Positions 45,084-53,741 of a stretch of 64,000 nucleotides of DNA are shown in pieces (the first letter of the stretch is position 1; each line of letters opens with the position of its first letter). This DNA is from Pseudomonadota bacterium (lineage in GTDB: Bacteria > Desulfobacterota > Binatia > Binatales > Binataceae), in contig JAJPIG010000015.1 in the NCBI GenBank assembly GCA_021324855.1, forward strand, positions 1 to 64,000. Direction: 5' to 3'. The notes beneath the pieces were generated by a model, which saw nothing but the letters and a program-made list of their open reading frames with translations, was not told the DNA's origin and did not search any database. The translations under genes and the position numbers were made by a program.

Positions 45084-45458
45084 TCAGATAAACCGTCCGA
45101 GCGCCGCGCCCAGGATCAGCAGGACGAAGCCGGTGACGTTTTCAACCGCGAAGTTCGTCGCGCCCAGCATCCACTCGGAAGCGGCGATCATCTGCCGGGT
45201 CTCGAACACATAAGTCGAAAAAGTGGTGAACGCGCCCATGAAGCCGACCAGCAGAATGATGCGGGTCTCGCCGCTGATGAGCATCCGTTCTTCCGCGAGC
45301 GTCCACACCAGCCCGAATAGAAAGCACCCGCTGCCGTTGACGGCGAGCGTGCCCCAGGGAAAGTAGAGGCTCGAGCGTTGGACGAAGCCCGACAGCCAAT
45401 AGCGCGCCAACGTACCGGCGGCTCCGGCCAGCGCGATCAGGATTATCCGCCTGAGCAT
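45084..45458 (-). CDS. crcB: Fluoride-specific ion channel CrcB/Fluc
   Basis: A 124-residue membrane protein with four helices. Landmarks are GAAGTLARYWLSGF, FPWGTLAVNGSGCFLFG (the Asn polar track) and GFMGAFTTFSTYVFE (the Phe box and Na+ site region). It works as a dual-topology dimer to export fluoride. No fluoride riboswitch is evident in the short space upstream, and the GH-like gene ends only 47 bases before it. Confidence 0.95.
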   Translation of the reverse strand: MLRRIILIALAGAAGTLARYWLSGFVQRSSLYFPWGTLAVNGSGCFLFGLVWTLAEERMLISGETRIILLVGFMGAFTTFSTYVFETRQMIAASEWMLGATNFAVENVTGFVLLILGAALGRFI

Positions 45459-45505
45459 GGGCGTCGATTCAAGCAGATACGCTCGGTGCGTTGCCAGTAT
45501 GGCGA

Positions 45506-46339
45506 TTAGCGTATCGCGCGGTCGCTGACGCTCATGCGCGCTTCAATCCCGGTGTTCGACCCGGGAAAGCTGAACGAAAGCGCGTTGACCGGCGTCAGCG
45601 GAGTGAAATTCGGAATGACGACACCAGCGAGGCCCAGCTTGATCGCCGTTGCCATCATTTCGTCCCGGTCGGCTTCGCGCGCGCTGAGTTCGACTATCAT
45701 CGGGCGCCCGTCCGCGACCATCTGTATCGCGGCCAGATGGTCTTGCAGCCTGGACGGCGAGAGGCCGCCGGCATCGCTGTAGATGAAATCCTCGTCTTCG
45801 AGCGCAAGCGCGCGGGTTTCGAGCCGGTGATGGATCGCGGCGGCGAAACCGGCGGTACGAACGGTGCGCACCAGCCGGCGCATCGACTCGCGCACCGACC
45901 TGACGCCATGCGCGCGCAGGTCATCGTCGCCGATCGGGCAATCGAGAACGAAACCGATCAATCCGGCGCGCCCGCCGAGCGATCGCACCGCTGATTCGAT
46001 CCAGATCTCCGCGCCACGTAGACCGCGACGCGTCCATAGCTGTGCGGAATCGACAGCCAGCTCGACCAGCACGTAGAGACCGCCGAGCGCGGCGAGATCG
46101 AGCGCGGCCTCGGCCTGTTCCTCGGTCAATACCAACGCGGTCGCATGATCGCGGCGGAATTCTTCGAGCCGCGCGAGAACGCGGAGTTTACGATCGAAGT
46201 CGGAGACGATGATCGGCCCGTCGAGGCGCATCGCGTTCAGAAAAAAATTCTGGCCCCCGCGCAGAAGAAATTTGCCGCGCGGAACAACCACGGGAATTGA
46301 GGTCAAAGACGAAGTCACGCCGCAAGACGCATCAGCCAT
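45506..46339 (-). CDS. Barrel-like protein resembling glycoside hydrolase modules, truncated or divergent
   Basis: A 277-residue protein. The N-terminus SIPVVVPRGKFLLRGGQNFFLNAMRL resembles the opening of TIM-barrel modules in some glycosyltransferase/hydrolase proteins. The rest has alternating strands and helices (LARLEEFRRDHATALVL, LYVLVELAVDSAQLW, LIGFVLDCPIGDDDLR, DEDFIYSDAGGLSPSRL, PMIVELSAREADRDEMM) consistent with a barrel. A catalytic glutamate pair cannot be assigned, and the protein is short for the family. The ATG at 46339 is used since an earlier frame runs into the promoter of the divergent kinase. Function is unknown. Confidence 0.6.
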   Translation of the reverse strand: MADASCGVTSSLTSIPVVVPRGKFLLRGGQNFFLNAMRLDGPIIVSDFDRKLRVLARLEEFRRDHATALVLTEEQAEAALDLAALGGLYVLVELAVDSAQLWTRRGLRGAEIWIESAVRSLGGRAGLIGFVLDCPIGDDDLRAHGVRSVRESMRRLVRTVRTAGFAAAIHHRLETRALALEDEDFIYSDAGGLSPSRLQDHLAAIQMVADGRPMIVELSAREADRDEMMATAIKLGLAGVVIPNFTPLTPVNALSFSFPGSNTGIEARMSVSDRAIR

Positions 46340-46529
46340 TCTTATGCCATCACAAAAAGACTGAAGAATCGCGGATTTAAGATGGCCTGCTTGGCTAAAT
46401 CTCCAACCAATTGGGATGGAGACCTCGACGATATGGGGATAAATCGACTTCGATTTTGATTCGCGATGTGCAAATGGAGTTGTTGCGCGCGTCTTATCAA
46501 AATGCGAAATTGATGCTAAATGACCCGCG

Positions 46530-48251
46530 ATGAGCCGACCTCCGATGAAAAATTCCGCTCCGCATCGATGCCGCGCGTATAAAGCGAAGACCCTCCGCCG
46601 TCCTACGGACATGGCGATCCAGGCTGGTCCGGATGAGATCGCGTCGATCCGTCAGTCACTCGGTGCGATCGAGAAGTTTCTGGTGCCGCTGTTCGATAAC
46701 GCGTACAGCCGCAAGCCGGAGAGCCTTGCCGCGCGCGCCGCTATCGCCGACCTGATCGAGGATGACTTCGACGCCATCGTGCAGGAATGGCGTCAAGCGA
46801 TCGGCTCGATCTTCATGGGCTCCTCCCCGACACGCCGGCCGGCGGCAGACCTCGGCAGCGATCTCGCCAACGCGCTCATCCGCTTCAGCGATCATCTCCG
46901 AGACCCCGACGACATCCAGACCTACATTCATCTGCGCAGCCATTGCCAGGTGGGGATGCTGTCACGGGCGCAACCCTCGCAGTTCAATGGCGTCCATATC
47001 GCCCTCAAACAGATCATTCTCAATCGCATTACGGTCGAGCGTTACGGAAGTCGTCGCGAGCTGCTGCGCAACACGGTGGTTGCCGCAATTGACGAGCGGC
47101 GCCTGATGGTCTCGCAGTTCTATATCGAATCGCGCGAGAAGGCGCTCCGGCTCTCAGAGGAGAAGTATCGCAATTCGATCGATCACGCGCCCGACCCGAT
47201 GTACGAGATCGATCCCGAATCCTGGATTGTGACCAGCGCCAATTCGGCTGCCGAGCGGCTGCACTATCGGATGCCCGCCGACGATCACCGGCCGCTAGCC
47301 GGCCGCACCATCGCCGAACTGGTCCCGACGGATCGCTTGCCTAGTCTGCGGCGCCATCTGCAGACCGTGGTCGAGACCGGCGCCGATCAGATTCGCGATC
47401 TCGAGATCGGCGGCCGGTACTTCGACGTAAATTCCGCGCTGATTCCGTTCGGTGAGCATCAGTTTATCCAGTTGATCCTTCACGACGTGTCGCAGCGCCG
47501 TGAGATGCTGGACGAGCTGCTGAAGGCCGAACGGCTCGCCGCGGTCGGCACCTTCGCGGCCGGCGTCGCGCACGAGGTGAACAACCCGCTGGCTTCGATT
47601 TCATCGCTCGTGCAGTCGCTCTTGGGCGGGGAGGGCGACCCCGCACGGCGCTCGACGCTGCATACGATTCTTGCGCAGATCACCAGGATTTCGGGCACGC
47701 TCAAGGACCTGGTAAATTTCGCGCGTCCTTCGACCGCTCATCGCGAAGCGGTGGATCTAAATGCGCTCATCCTGGAGACGCTGCGGCTGGTCAGTTACAA
47801 CAAGCGCTTCAACGGCATCAATCTGAGTCCCGAACTCGCCGCCGACCTCTCCGCCGCGCACGTCGATAAAAACGAAATTCAGCAGGTGCTGCTGAACCTG
47901 TTGTTCAATGCCGCTGACGCCGCGCCGAACGAAGGCGCGGTTATCCGGATCGTCACCGAAAATTTCACGCCCGACCCGCGCACGCAGGCGCGCAAGGTCA
48001 AGATGAAGGTGATCGACAACGGCATCGGCATCCCGCCGGAGCATCTGGCGCGCGTCTTCGATCCGTTTTTCACCACGAAGCCAGCCGGCGCCGGCACAGG
48101 ACTCGGTCTTTCGCTCTGCCAGCGCATCGTGCTCGGCAATCGCGGTACGATCAAAGTCGAAAGCGAAGTCGGCCAGGGCACCGCCGTCACGATTTGCCTG
48201 CCGGCCCGTGCGGCCAACACCGAAGCCGAGCGCCGCGGAGCAAGCGCGTGA
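46530..48251 (+). CDS. PAS-domain sensor histidine kinase (NtrB-like)
   Basis: A 573-residue, apparently cytosolic kinase. The N-terminal 190 residues resemble the RsbRD/RsbT coantagonist N-terminal helical domain (LIEDDFDAIVQEWRQAIG). A PAS domain lies at about 210-320 (SIDHAPDPMYEIDPESW). The kinase core has H348 in GVAHEVNNPLASISSLVQS, the N box LLNLLFNAADAAPNEG, the G1 box VIDNGIGIPPEH and the F/G2 boxes FDPFFTTKPAGAGTGLGLSL. The start could also be ATG 46545 or 46611. It ends one base into the response regulator, forming a two-component pair. Confidence 0.93.
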   Translation: MSRPPMKNSAPHRCRAYKAKTLRRPTDMAIQAGPDEIASIRQSLGAIEKFLVPLFDNAYSRKPESLAARAAIADLIEDDFDAIVQEWRQAIGSIFMGSSPTRRPAADLGSDLANALIRFSDHLRDPDDIQTYIHLRSHCQVGMLSRAQPSQFNGVHIALKQIILNRITVERYGSRRELLRNTVVAAIDERRLMVSQFYIESREKALRLSEEKYRNSIDHAPDPMYEIDPESWIVTSANSAAERLHYRMPADDHRPLAGRTIAELVPTDRLPSLRRHLQTVVETGADQIRDLEIGGRYFDVNSALIPFGEHQFIQLILHDVSQRREMLDELLKAERLAAVGTFAAGVAHEVNNPLASISSLVQSLLGGEGDPARRSTLHTILAQITRISGTLKDLVNFARPSTAHREAVDLNALILETLRLVSYNKRFNGINLSPELAADLSAAHVDKNEIQQVLLNLLFNAADAAPNEGAVIRIVTENFTPDPRTQARKVKMKVIDNGIGIPPEHLARVFDPFFTTKPAGAGTGLGLSLCQRIVLGNRGTIKVESEVGQGTAVTICLPARAANTEAERRGASA

Positions 48252-49711
48252 TGGAAACCGAACAGAAGCTGAGCGCCCCCCATGGCGGTCCCTGCCGCAT
48301 TCTTGTGGTCGAGGACGAGCAGTTGATGCGCTCGATCATCGTGCAGCTCCTGCGCGGCGAGGGCTATGAGGTAATCGAGGCTCATTCGCCGGCGCTAGCG
48401 CTGGAGATTTTCGACAGCGATCGCTACGCGCGCGAAGGGATTGACGCCGCGATTATCGATCTCAATCTCGGCGGTGGCTCAAGCGGCCTTGAGCTGCTCG
48501 GCCGGATCCGCGCGCTCGATCCCGAGCTTATGGGCATTATCGTAACCGCCTACGCGAGCGTCGAGTCGGCAATCGAGGCGCTGCATACCGGGGCTTATGA
48601 CTACATCACGAAGCCCTTCGCCAACGACCATCTTAAGGCGGTGGTGCGTAATGCGCTCAAGGAGAAGGCGCTGTTCCGGGAAAATCGTTTTCTGCGGCGC
48701 GAGCTGCGCGAGAAATACCGCTTCGAGAACATCATCGGGAAGAGCGACGCGATGGAGCAGGTCTATCGCGTAATGGAAAAGGTCGCGCGCACCGATTCGA
48801 GCGTGCTGGTCACGGGCGAGTCGGGCACCGGCAAGGAACTGGTCGCTCGCGCCATCCATTTCAGTTCCGAACGCGCCAACGCCCGCTTCCTGCCGATCAA
48901 TTGCGGCGCCTTACCCGAGAATCTGCTCGAGAGCGAACTTTTCGGGTACAAGCGCGGGGCCTTCACCGGCGCGTCGCAAGACAAGCCCGGTTTGCTCAAG
49001 GCGGCCGATGGAGGCACGGTCTTTTTCGATGAAATCGGCGAGATGCCACTGACGCTCCAGGTCAAGCTGTTGCGCGCGCTCCAGGAGCGCGAGGCCTATC
49101 CACTCGGTTCGAATGAGCCGGTGCGCTTCGATGTGCGCGTGATCTGCGCGACCAATCGTGACCTCGAGCGCGAGGTCAAGGCCGGCCGCTTCCGCGAGGA
49201 ATTGCTCTATCGCATCAACGTCATCACGATCAGCCTGCCGGCGCTTCGCGAGCGGCGCGATGACCTCCCGCTGCTCGCCGATTATTTCATCCACAAGTAC
49301 GAAAAGGCGGTGAATCGCGCTCCGATGCGGTTTTCGCGCGGCGCGATGCGCGCGATGATGACCTATCCGTGGCCGGGCAACGTCCGCGAGCTCGAGAACG
49401 CCGTCGAGCGCGCGGTCATCCTGGCCGAGACCAACGTGATTCATTCGCATGACCTGCCGGAGAAGGTTCGCCACACGCCGGCCGGTGGATTGAGCGAGCT
49501 CGAAGGCTCGGGGCTGACACTCGAAGAGCTGGAGCGCGAGCACATCAAGCGGGTGCTGGTCAAGGTGAAGGGCGACAAGGTCAAGGCAGCGAAGGCCCTG
49601 GGCGTCCATCTTTCAACGCTCTATCGCAAGGTCCAGCGCTACCGCCTCGAGGCGATGACCAGCGCGGTCGGTGAGGCGGCACCGCAGAGCGCGATGGGCC
49701 ATGGACGCTAA
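48251..49711 (+). CDS. Sigma-54-dependent response regulator (NtrC family)
   Basis: A 486-residue activator. The receiver domain has the phosphorylation aspartate D70 (AAIIDLNL) and K121 (DYITKPF). The AAA+ domain has Walker A GESGTGKEL, the sigma-54 contact loop GAFTGA and Walker B GGTVFFDEIGEMP. The C-terminal Fis-like helix-turn-helix (VKAAKALGVHLSTLYRKVQRY) binds DNA. It starts at the ATG overlapping the kinase stop (TGATG). Its target promoters were not identified by eye in the window. Confidence 0.95.
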   Translation: METEQKLSAPHGGPCRILVVEDEQLMRSIIVQLLRGEGYEVIEAHSPALALEIFDSDRYAREGIDAAIIDLNLGGGSSGLELLGRIRALDPELMGIIVTAYASVESAIEALHTGAYDYITKPFANDHLKAVVRNALKEKALFRENRFLRRELREKYRFENIIGKSDAMEQVYRVMEKVARTDSSVLVTGESGTGKELVARAIHFSSERANARFLPINCGALPENLLESELFGYKRGAFTGASQDKPGLLKAADGGTVFFDEIGEMPLTLQVKLLRALQEREAYPLGSNEPVRFDVRVICATNRDLEREVKAGRFREELLYRINVITISLPALRERRDDLPLLADYFIHKYEKAVNRAPMRFSRGAMRAMMTYPWPGNVRELENAVERAVILAETNVIHSHDLPEKVRHTPAGGLSELEGSGLTLEELEREHIKRVLVKVKGDKVKAAKALGVHLSTLYRKVQRYRLEAMTSAVGEAAPQSAMGHGR

Positions 49712-49788
49712 TCGTCGGCGGGTGGTAATCGACACGAGCGGGCTATAGACTTTAAGATGGCCGCGAATTGCGCGGCCGGAGACGCTTT

Positions 49789-50004
49789 ATGGATATTTTC
49801 GCGCCCTCGCATCTGCTGATACTGCTGCTGATCATTCTGATCATTTTTGGCCCCAGCAAGCTCGGTGACGTCGGCGGCGCGCTCGGCAAGGCAATTCGCG
49901 ATTTCAAACGCGCGATGAACGAGCCCGAGGCGGCGAAGACGGCTGAACCGCTCGCCAAGAGCGATCTGCCGCCGGCCGAAGCCAAACCCGACAAGGCCTC
50001 TTGA
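49789..50004 (+). CDS. tatA: Twin-arginine translocase subunit TatA/E
   Basis: A 71-residue protein. A short N-terminal membrane helix (SHLLILLLIILIIFGPSKLG) with the FGPxKL hinge, an amphipathic helix (GALGKAIRDFKRAMNE) and a soluble acidic tail form the TatA plan. The start ATG 49789 has GGAGAC seven bases upstream; an earlier ATG would add seven basic residues. TatB and TatC are not in the window. Confidence 0.93.
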   Translation: MDIFAPSHLLILLLIILIIFGPSKLGDVGGALGKAIRDFKRAMNEPEAAKTAEPLAKSDLPPAEAKPDKAS

Positions 50005-50107
50005 TCCTGCAAATAGTTTCGACCTGCAAACCTCCACCGTCCCGCGCGTACTGCCGCGGCACAGGCTAGAATCCGTCGGCCGGCATCCGCCGGCAGCGGA
50101 GCTTCGG

Positions 50108-52582
50108 ATGCAGGCCAAGGTGGTAGTGCTGGGTTCGGCGGGCGATCTCGCGCCGCTCACGTACGAGATCGCGCCCGAGCACGCCGCGACGCTCCGCGCA
50201 GGCCATCGCGTGATCGTCCCACTCGGCCCGCGCCGGATGACCGGCGTGGTCATCGAGATCGGTGAGAACCTTGACTCAGGGGGCAGGCCGCTAAAGCCGA
50301 TCGCCGCGATTCTTGAGCCGCAGCCGCTCTACGATGCGCCGCATCTCAAGCTGCTCAACTTCATGGCGAGCTACTACATGGCGCCGATCGCCGAGGCCTA
50401 TCGAAGCGTCGTGCCGGGGTTGGTGCGCATCGAATCACAGCGGCGCTTTCGGCTTGAAACGATGCCTGCGGCGTTGACGCTGGCTTCGCTCACGCCGCTT
50501 GAGCGAAAAATCCTGACCGCTCTCGAACGCCGTCCGCTGACCAAGCGCCAGCTTCGCAGTTTCGGCGACCAAAAGGCGGTCCAGGCCGCGATCAGAAGAC
50601 TGGTGGCGGAGCGGATAGCCGCAGAGGAGACCGCGACGCTCGGAGGTCATCGCGAATCGGTTGAGCTTCGCGTCTCCGCGCGGATCGATCCGAATCAGCT
50701 CAAGCTTCGCGGCGCCCGCCAGCGCGAGATCATGCAGTTCCTCGCGGGCGCTGGTGATGGAATTCCGATGAGCGAACTCATCCGACAGCTCGGCGAAGTC
50801 GGGCCGATTCTCAAGCTGATGAAGACGCGCGGATGGATCGCATTTGAACCGATGGCGCCGTCGGAGGGCGATTCACCGCCGGACGGCGCCGCCGAGGCTG
50901 CGCTCGTTATGAACGACGAGCAGCGGGCCGCGTTCGAAGCGATCGCGCCGGCGATCGAAGCGCGGCGCGGCGAGACCTTCCTGCTCTGGGGGGTGACTGC
51001 GAGCGGCAAGACTGAGATTTACCTGAACCTGGCGGCGCGCGCGCTTGAGGCCGGCCGCAACGTGACAGTGCTGGTGCCGGAAATCGCGCTTACCGATCAG
51101 CTCGTGAACGCATTTCGCAACCGCTTCGGCGCGCTGGTCGCGATCGCGCATAGCGCGCAGAACGTGGCCGAGCGATGGACCAACTGGCGGGCGGCGCTCT
51201 CGGGCCGCGCGCGCATCATGATCGGACCGCGCTCGGCGATTTTCGCGCCGCTCCACGACCCCGGCCTGATCGTGGTTGACGAGGAGCACGATGCCGCGTT
51301 CAAGAACGAGGAGGGGATCCGATACAACGCACGTGATCTGGCGGTCGCGCTCGGACGCTTTGCGCGCTGCCCGGTGGTGCTGGGCTCGGCCACGCCGTCG
51401 GCAGAATCGTGGAGCAACGCGCGCAGCGGGCGCTACCGGATGCTCCGGCTCGCGCGCCGCGTAATGGAGCGGCCGTTCGCCGAAGTCGAAGTGATTGATC
51501 TGCGGCGCAGCGCATCGCCGCAGCCGGCCCGGCAGGCTGCGGTTCGCGACCAGACCGGCGACGCCGCCCAGCCGGTGCCGCTGTCTGAGCGGCTCATCGC
51601 CGCGATCCGCGCCAACCTCGACGCGCGCGGGCAGACCATTCTGTTTCTTAATCGCCGCGGTTACCACAATTTTCTCCAATGTCATGAGTGCGGCGCGGTG
51701 ATCACCTGCCCGAACTGCAGCGTGAGCCTGACCTTTCATCTGCGCGATCGATCGCTCCGATGCCATTACTGCGGCGAGCGGCGCATCGCTCCGGAGAATT
51801 GTCCCGAATGCCGCGCGATCGGACTCGAAGGGCTTGGTTTCGGCACCGAGCGCCTGGTCGCGACGCTTCAGAAAATTGTGCCATCGGGCCGTATCGAGCG
51901 GATGGATTCCGATACCAGCGGACGGCGCGGGGAGCGCGCGCGGATACTCACCGCGCTCCGACGCGGCGAGATCGACATCCTGGTCGGCACCCAGATGGTC
52001 ACCAAGGGTTTCGACTTTCCACGCGTGACGCTGGTCGGCGTGATCCTCGCCGATGTGGCGCTGAACCTGCCCGACTTTCGCTCCGCCGAACGCACGTTTC
52101 AACTGCTCACGCAGGTGGCGGGCCGCGCCGGCCGCGGCGAGCGTCCCGGCCGAGTGTTGATTCAGACCTACGCGCCGGGCCACTACAGCATCCGCGCGGC
52201 GCGTGATCAGGATTACGAGCGCTTCATCCGGCGCGAGCTGACGCTGCGGCGCGAGCTGGGGTATCCGCCGTTCACGCGGCTTGCACTGGTCAGGATCGAG
52301 GGCGAAGACGCCGCGTCGGCATCGCGCATCGCCGAGCACGCCGCCACCGCACTGAAGCAGGCCGCGGCATCGAAGCGCGAAGGAACAATTCGGATCCTTG
52401 GGCCGGCACCGGCGCCGATCGAACGGCTGCGCGGACGTTATCGATTCCAGGTGATGGTCAAGTCAGGCGCGCATAAGGAGATGCGCTCTGTGCTAGCCGC
52501 GATGCGCGCCTCGCTCGCGCAAGAAGCGTCGAGCGCAGCGGTGCGGCTCGCGATCGATCTCGACCCGCTGAGCATGCTGTAA
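50108..52582 (+). CDS. priA: Primosomal protein N' (replication restart helicase PriA)
   Basis: An 824-residue helicase that reloads DnaB at stalled forks. The N-terminal 3'BD domain covers about 1-110 (YEIAPEHAATLRAGHRVIVPLG). Helicase motifs are LLWGVTASGKTEIYLNL (Walker A), VVDEEHDAAFKNEE (DEEH), VLGSATPSAESW and TQMVTKGFDFP. The zinc-binding insert is CHECGAVITCPNC, CHYCGE and CPECRAIG. It ends with the usual C-terminal domain. GCGGAG precedes ATG 50108, and a TAGAAT -10-like element lies at 50067-50072. Confidence 0.96.
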   Translation: MQAKVVVLGSAGDLAPLTYEIAPEHAATLRAGHRVIVPLGPRRMTGVVIEIGENLDSGGRPLKPIAAILEPQPLYDAPHLKLLNFMASYYMAPIAEAYRSVVPGLVRIESQRRFRLETMPAALTLASLTPLERKILTALERRPLTKRQLRSFGDQKAVQAAIRRLVAERIAAEETATLGGHRESVELRVSARIDPNQLKLRGARQREIMQFLAGAGDGIPMSELIRQLGEVGPILKLMKTRGWIAFEPMAPSEGDSPPDGAAEAALVMNDEQRAAFEAIAPAIEARRGETFLLWGVTASGKTEIYLNLAARALEAGRNVTVLVPEIALTDQLVNAFRNRFGALVAIAHSAQNVAERWTNWRAALSGRARIMIGPRSAIFAPLHDPGLIVVDEEHDAAFKNEEGIRYNARDLAVALGRFARCPVVLGSATPSAESWSNARSGRYRMLRLARRVMERPFAEVEVIDLRRSASPQPARQAAVRDQTGDAAQPVPLSERLIAAIRANLDARGQTILFLNRRGYHNFLQCHECGAVITCPNCSVSLTFHLRDRSLRCHYCGERRIAPENCPECRAIGLEGLGFGTERLVATLQKIVPSGRIERMDSDTSGRRGERARILTALRRGEIDILVGTQMVTKGFDFPRVTLVGVILADVALNLPDFRSAERTFQLLTQVAGRAGRGERPGRVLIQTYAPGHYSIRAARDQDYERFIRRELTLRRELGYPPFTRLALVRIEGEDAASASRIAEHAATALKQAAASKREGTIRILGPAPAPIERLRGRYRFQVMVKSGAHKEMRSVLAAMRASLAQEASSAAVRLAIDLDPLSML

Positions 52583-52671
52583 TTCAGGTTCGCCTTGCGA
52601 GCGTCGCTTGGCGCATGTCAAGATCGGCGCGCAGAGCTGGCCGCTATCAATCCTGCGGAGGATCCCGATTA

Positions 52672-53733
52672 ATGGCTGCGACCGATTCCGAAACCAAAAC
52701 TCGCATCATGCGCGAATTCTATCGGCTGCGTGCGGCCGGCCAGCCGGTTCCGCCCGAGGTCTACTCGCGCTTCGTCGCGGTCACCAACGAAGGCTTCACC
52801 ACGGGTCCCGATATCGGCACGCGGGTGCCCGAGTTCACGCTGCCCGATCAGGATGGCCGGCGACGCTCGCTGCGGGATCTGACGGGACCTGATGGTCTGC
52901 TGCTGGTGTTTTATCGGAGTGCCGATTGGTGACCTTTTTGCCGCAACCAGCTCGTCGAGTTGGAACAGTCGCGTGCGCTCCTGGAGCAGGCAGGAATCAA
53001 GATCGCGGCAATCAGTTACGATTCCGCGGAGATCCTCAAAAAATTCGCCGAGCTCAACCGTATCGGCTATCCGTTGCTCTCGGACCAGGGCAGCACGGTT
53101 ATCCGCCGCTTCGGAATTTTCAATGAAAACCTGCTGCCCGACATGCGAGCCTATGGCGTGCCGCATCCGGTGGAATACCTGCTGGCTCCCGACGGAACGG
53201 TGCGCGAAAAGTTCTTCGTGCCGAATTACCAGCATCGCGTTGCCGGATCGGAAGTCGCGATGCGCGCGCAGGGGACGGCGGGCGCCAACGCGATCCATCT
53301 CAAGAGCGGCCATGTCGAGATCGTGATTGGGCTTTCGTCACGTGAGGCGTTCGCCGGACAGGAACTCGGCCTGATCGCGGAGTTTTCGATTGCGCCCGGG
53401 TGGCACATATACGGCGCGCCGGCGCCAGCCGGTTACACCTCCACGGCCGTCCGCTTCGAGACGCATCATGTGGCTGGTTACTCGTTCAAGTTTCCGTCGC
53501 CGCAGGTGAAGCGGTTCGAGGCGCTCGGCGAGACCATTGCGGTCCATTACGGAAATTTCAAAGCGGTCGGGCGCGTGCTCCTCAAATTTCCGCTCCAGCC
53601 GGCCGATTACACGCTCGCCGGCACGATCGATCTGCAGCAATGCAGCGACACTGAATGCGAGGGGCCGCAGATCATCCGCTTCCAGTTGCCGATCAAGATT
53701 GCGCCGACCGTGCCGGAACCGAAGCGAAGCTGA
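52672..53733 (+). CDS. Probable selenoprotein: peroxiredoxin/thioredoxin-fold UxxC domain fused to a DsbD-alpha-like domain
   Basis: A 353-residue frame interrupted only by TGA at 52930-52932, codon 87. The flanking sequence reads VFYRSADW-TGA-PFCRNQLVELEQ; in relatives of this AhpC/TSA-like family this spot is cysteine (SADWCPFC), so the active site would be Sec87-x-x-Cys90. The frame continues unbroken for 267 codons beyond the TGA: the rest of the redoxin fold (IAAISYDSAEILKKFAELN, YPLLSDQGSTVIRRFGI), then from about residue 205 a beta domain like DsbD-alpha (FSIAPGWHIYGAPAPAGYTS) with a second redox pair C324 and C329 (LQQCSDTEC). No signal peptide is seen. GGAGG lies ten bases before ATG 52672. 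Alternatives are a Cys-to-stop mutation or read error. Confidence 0.75.
52947..52963 (+). promoter_or_regulatory. Candidate bacterial SECIS hairpin
   Basis: Starting 14 bases after the in-frame TGA, CCAGCTC (52947-52953) pairs with GAGTTGG (52957-52963), seven pairs including one G-U, around a GTC loop. The loop G lies about 22 bases after the TGA, in the range used by bacterial SelB-binding hairpins, and contains the G and U expected at the tip. Folding by eye only. Confidence 0.45.
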
Positions 53734-53741
53734 GCGAGTCG

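Noticed and set aside
45459-45505. Fluoride riboswitch upstream of crcB
   Set aside because: The gap is only 47 bases and shows none of the conserved riboswitch core.
52615-52932. Reading the redoxin as a short protein ending at the TGA, with a separate gene after it
   Set aside because: The same frame continues uninterrupted with the rest of the redoxin fold, and no ribosome site marks a second start soon after.
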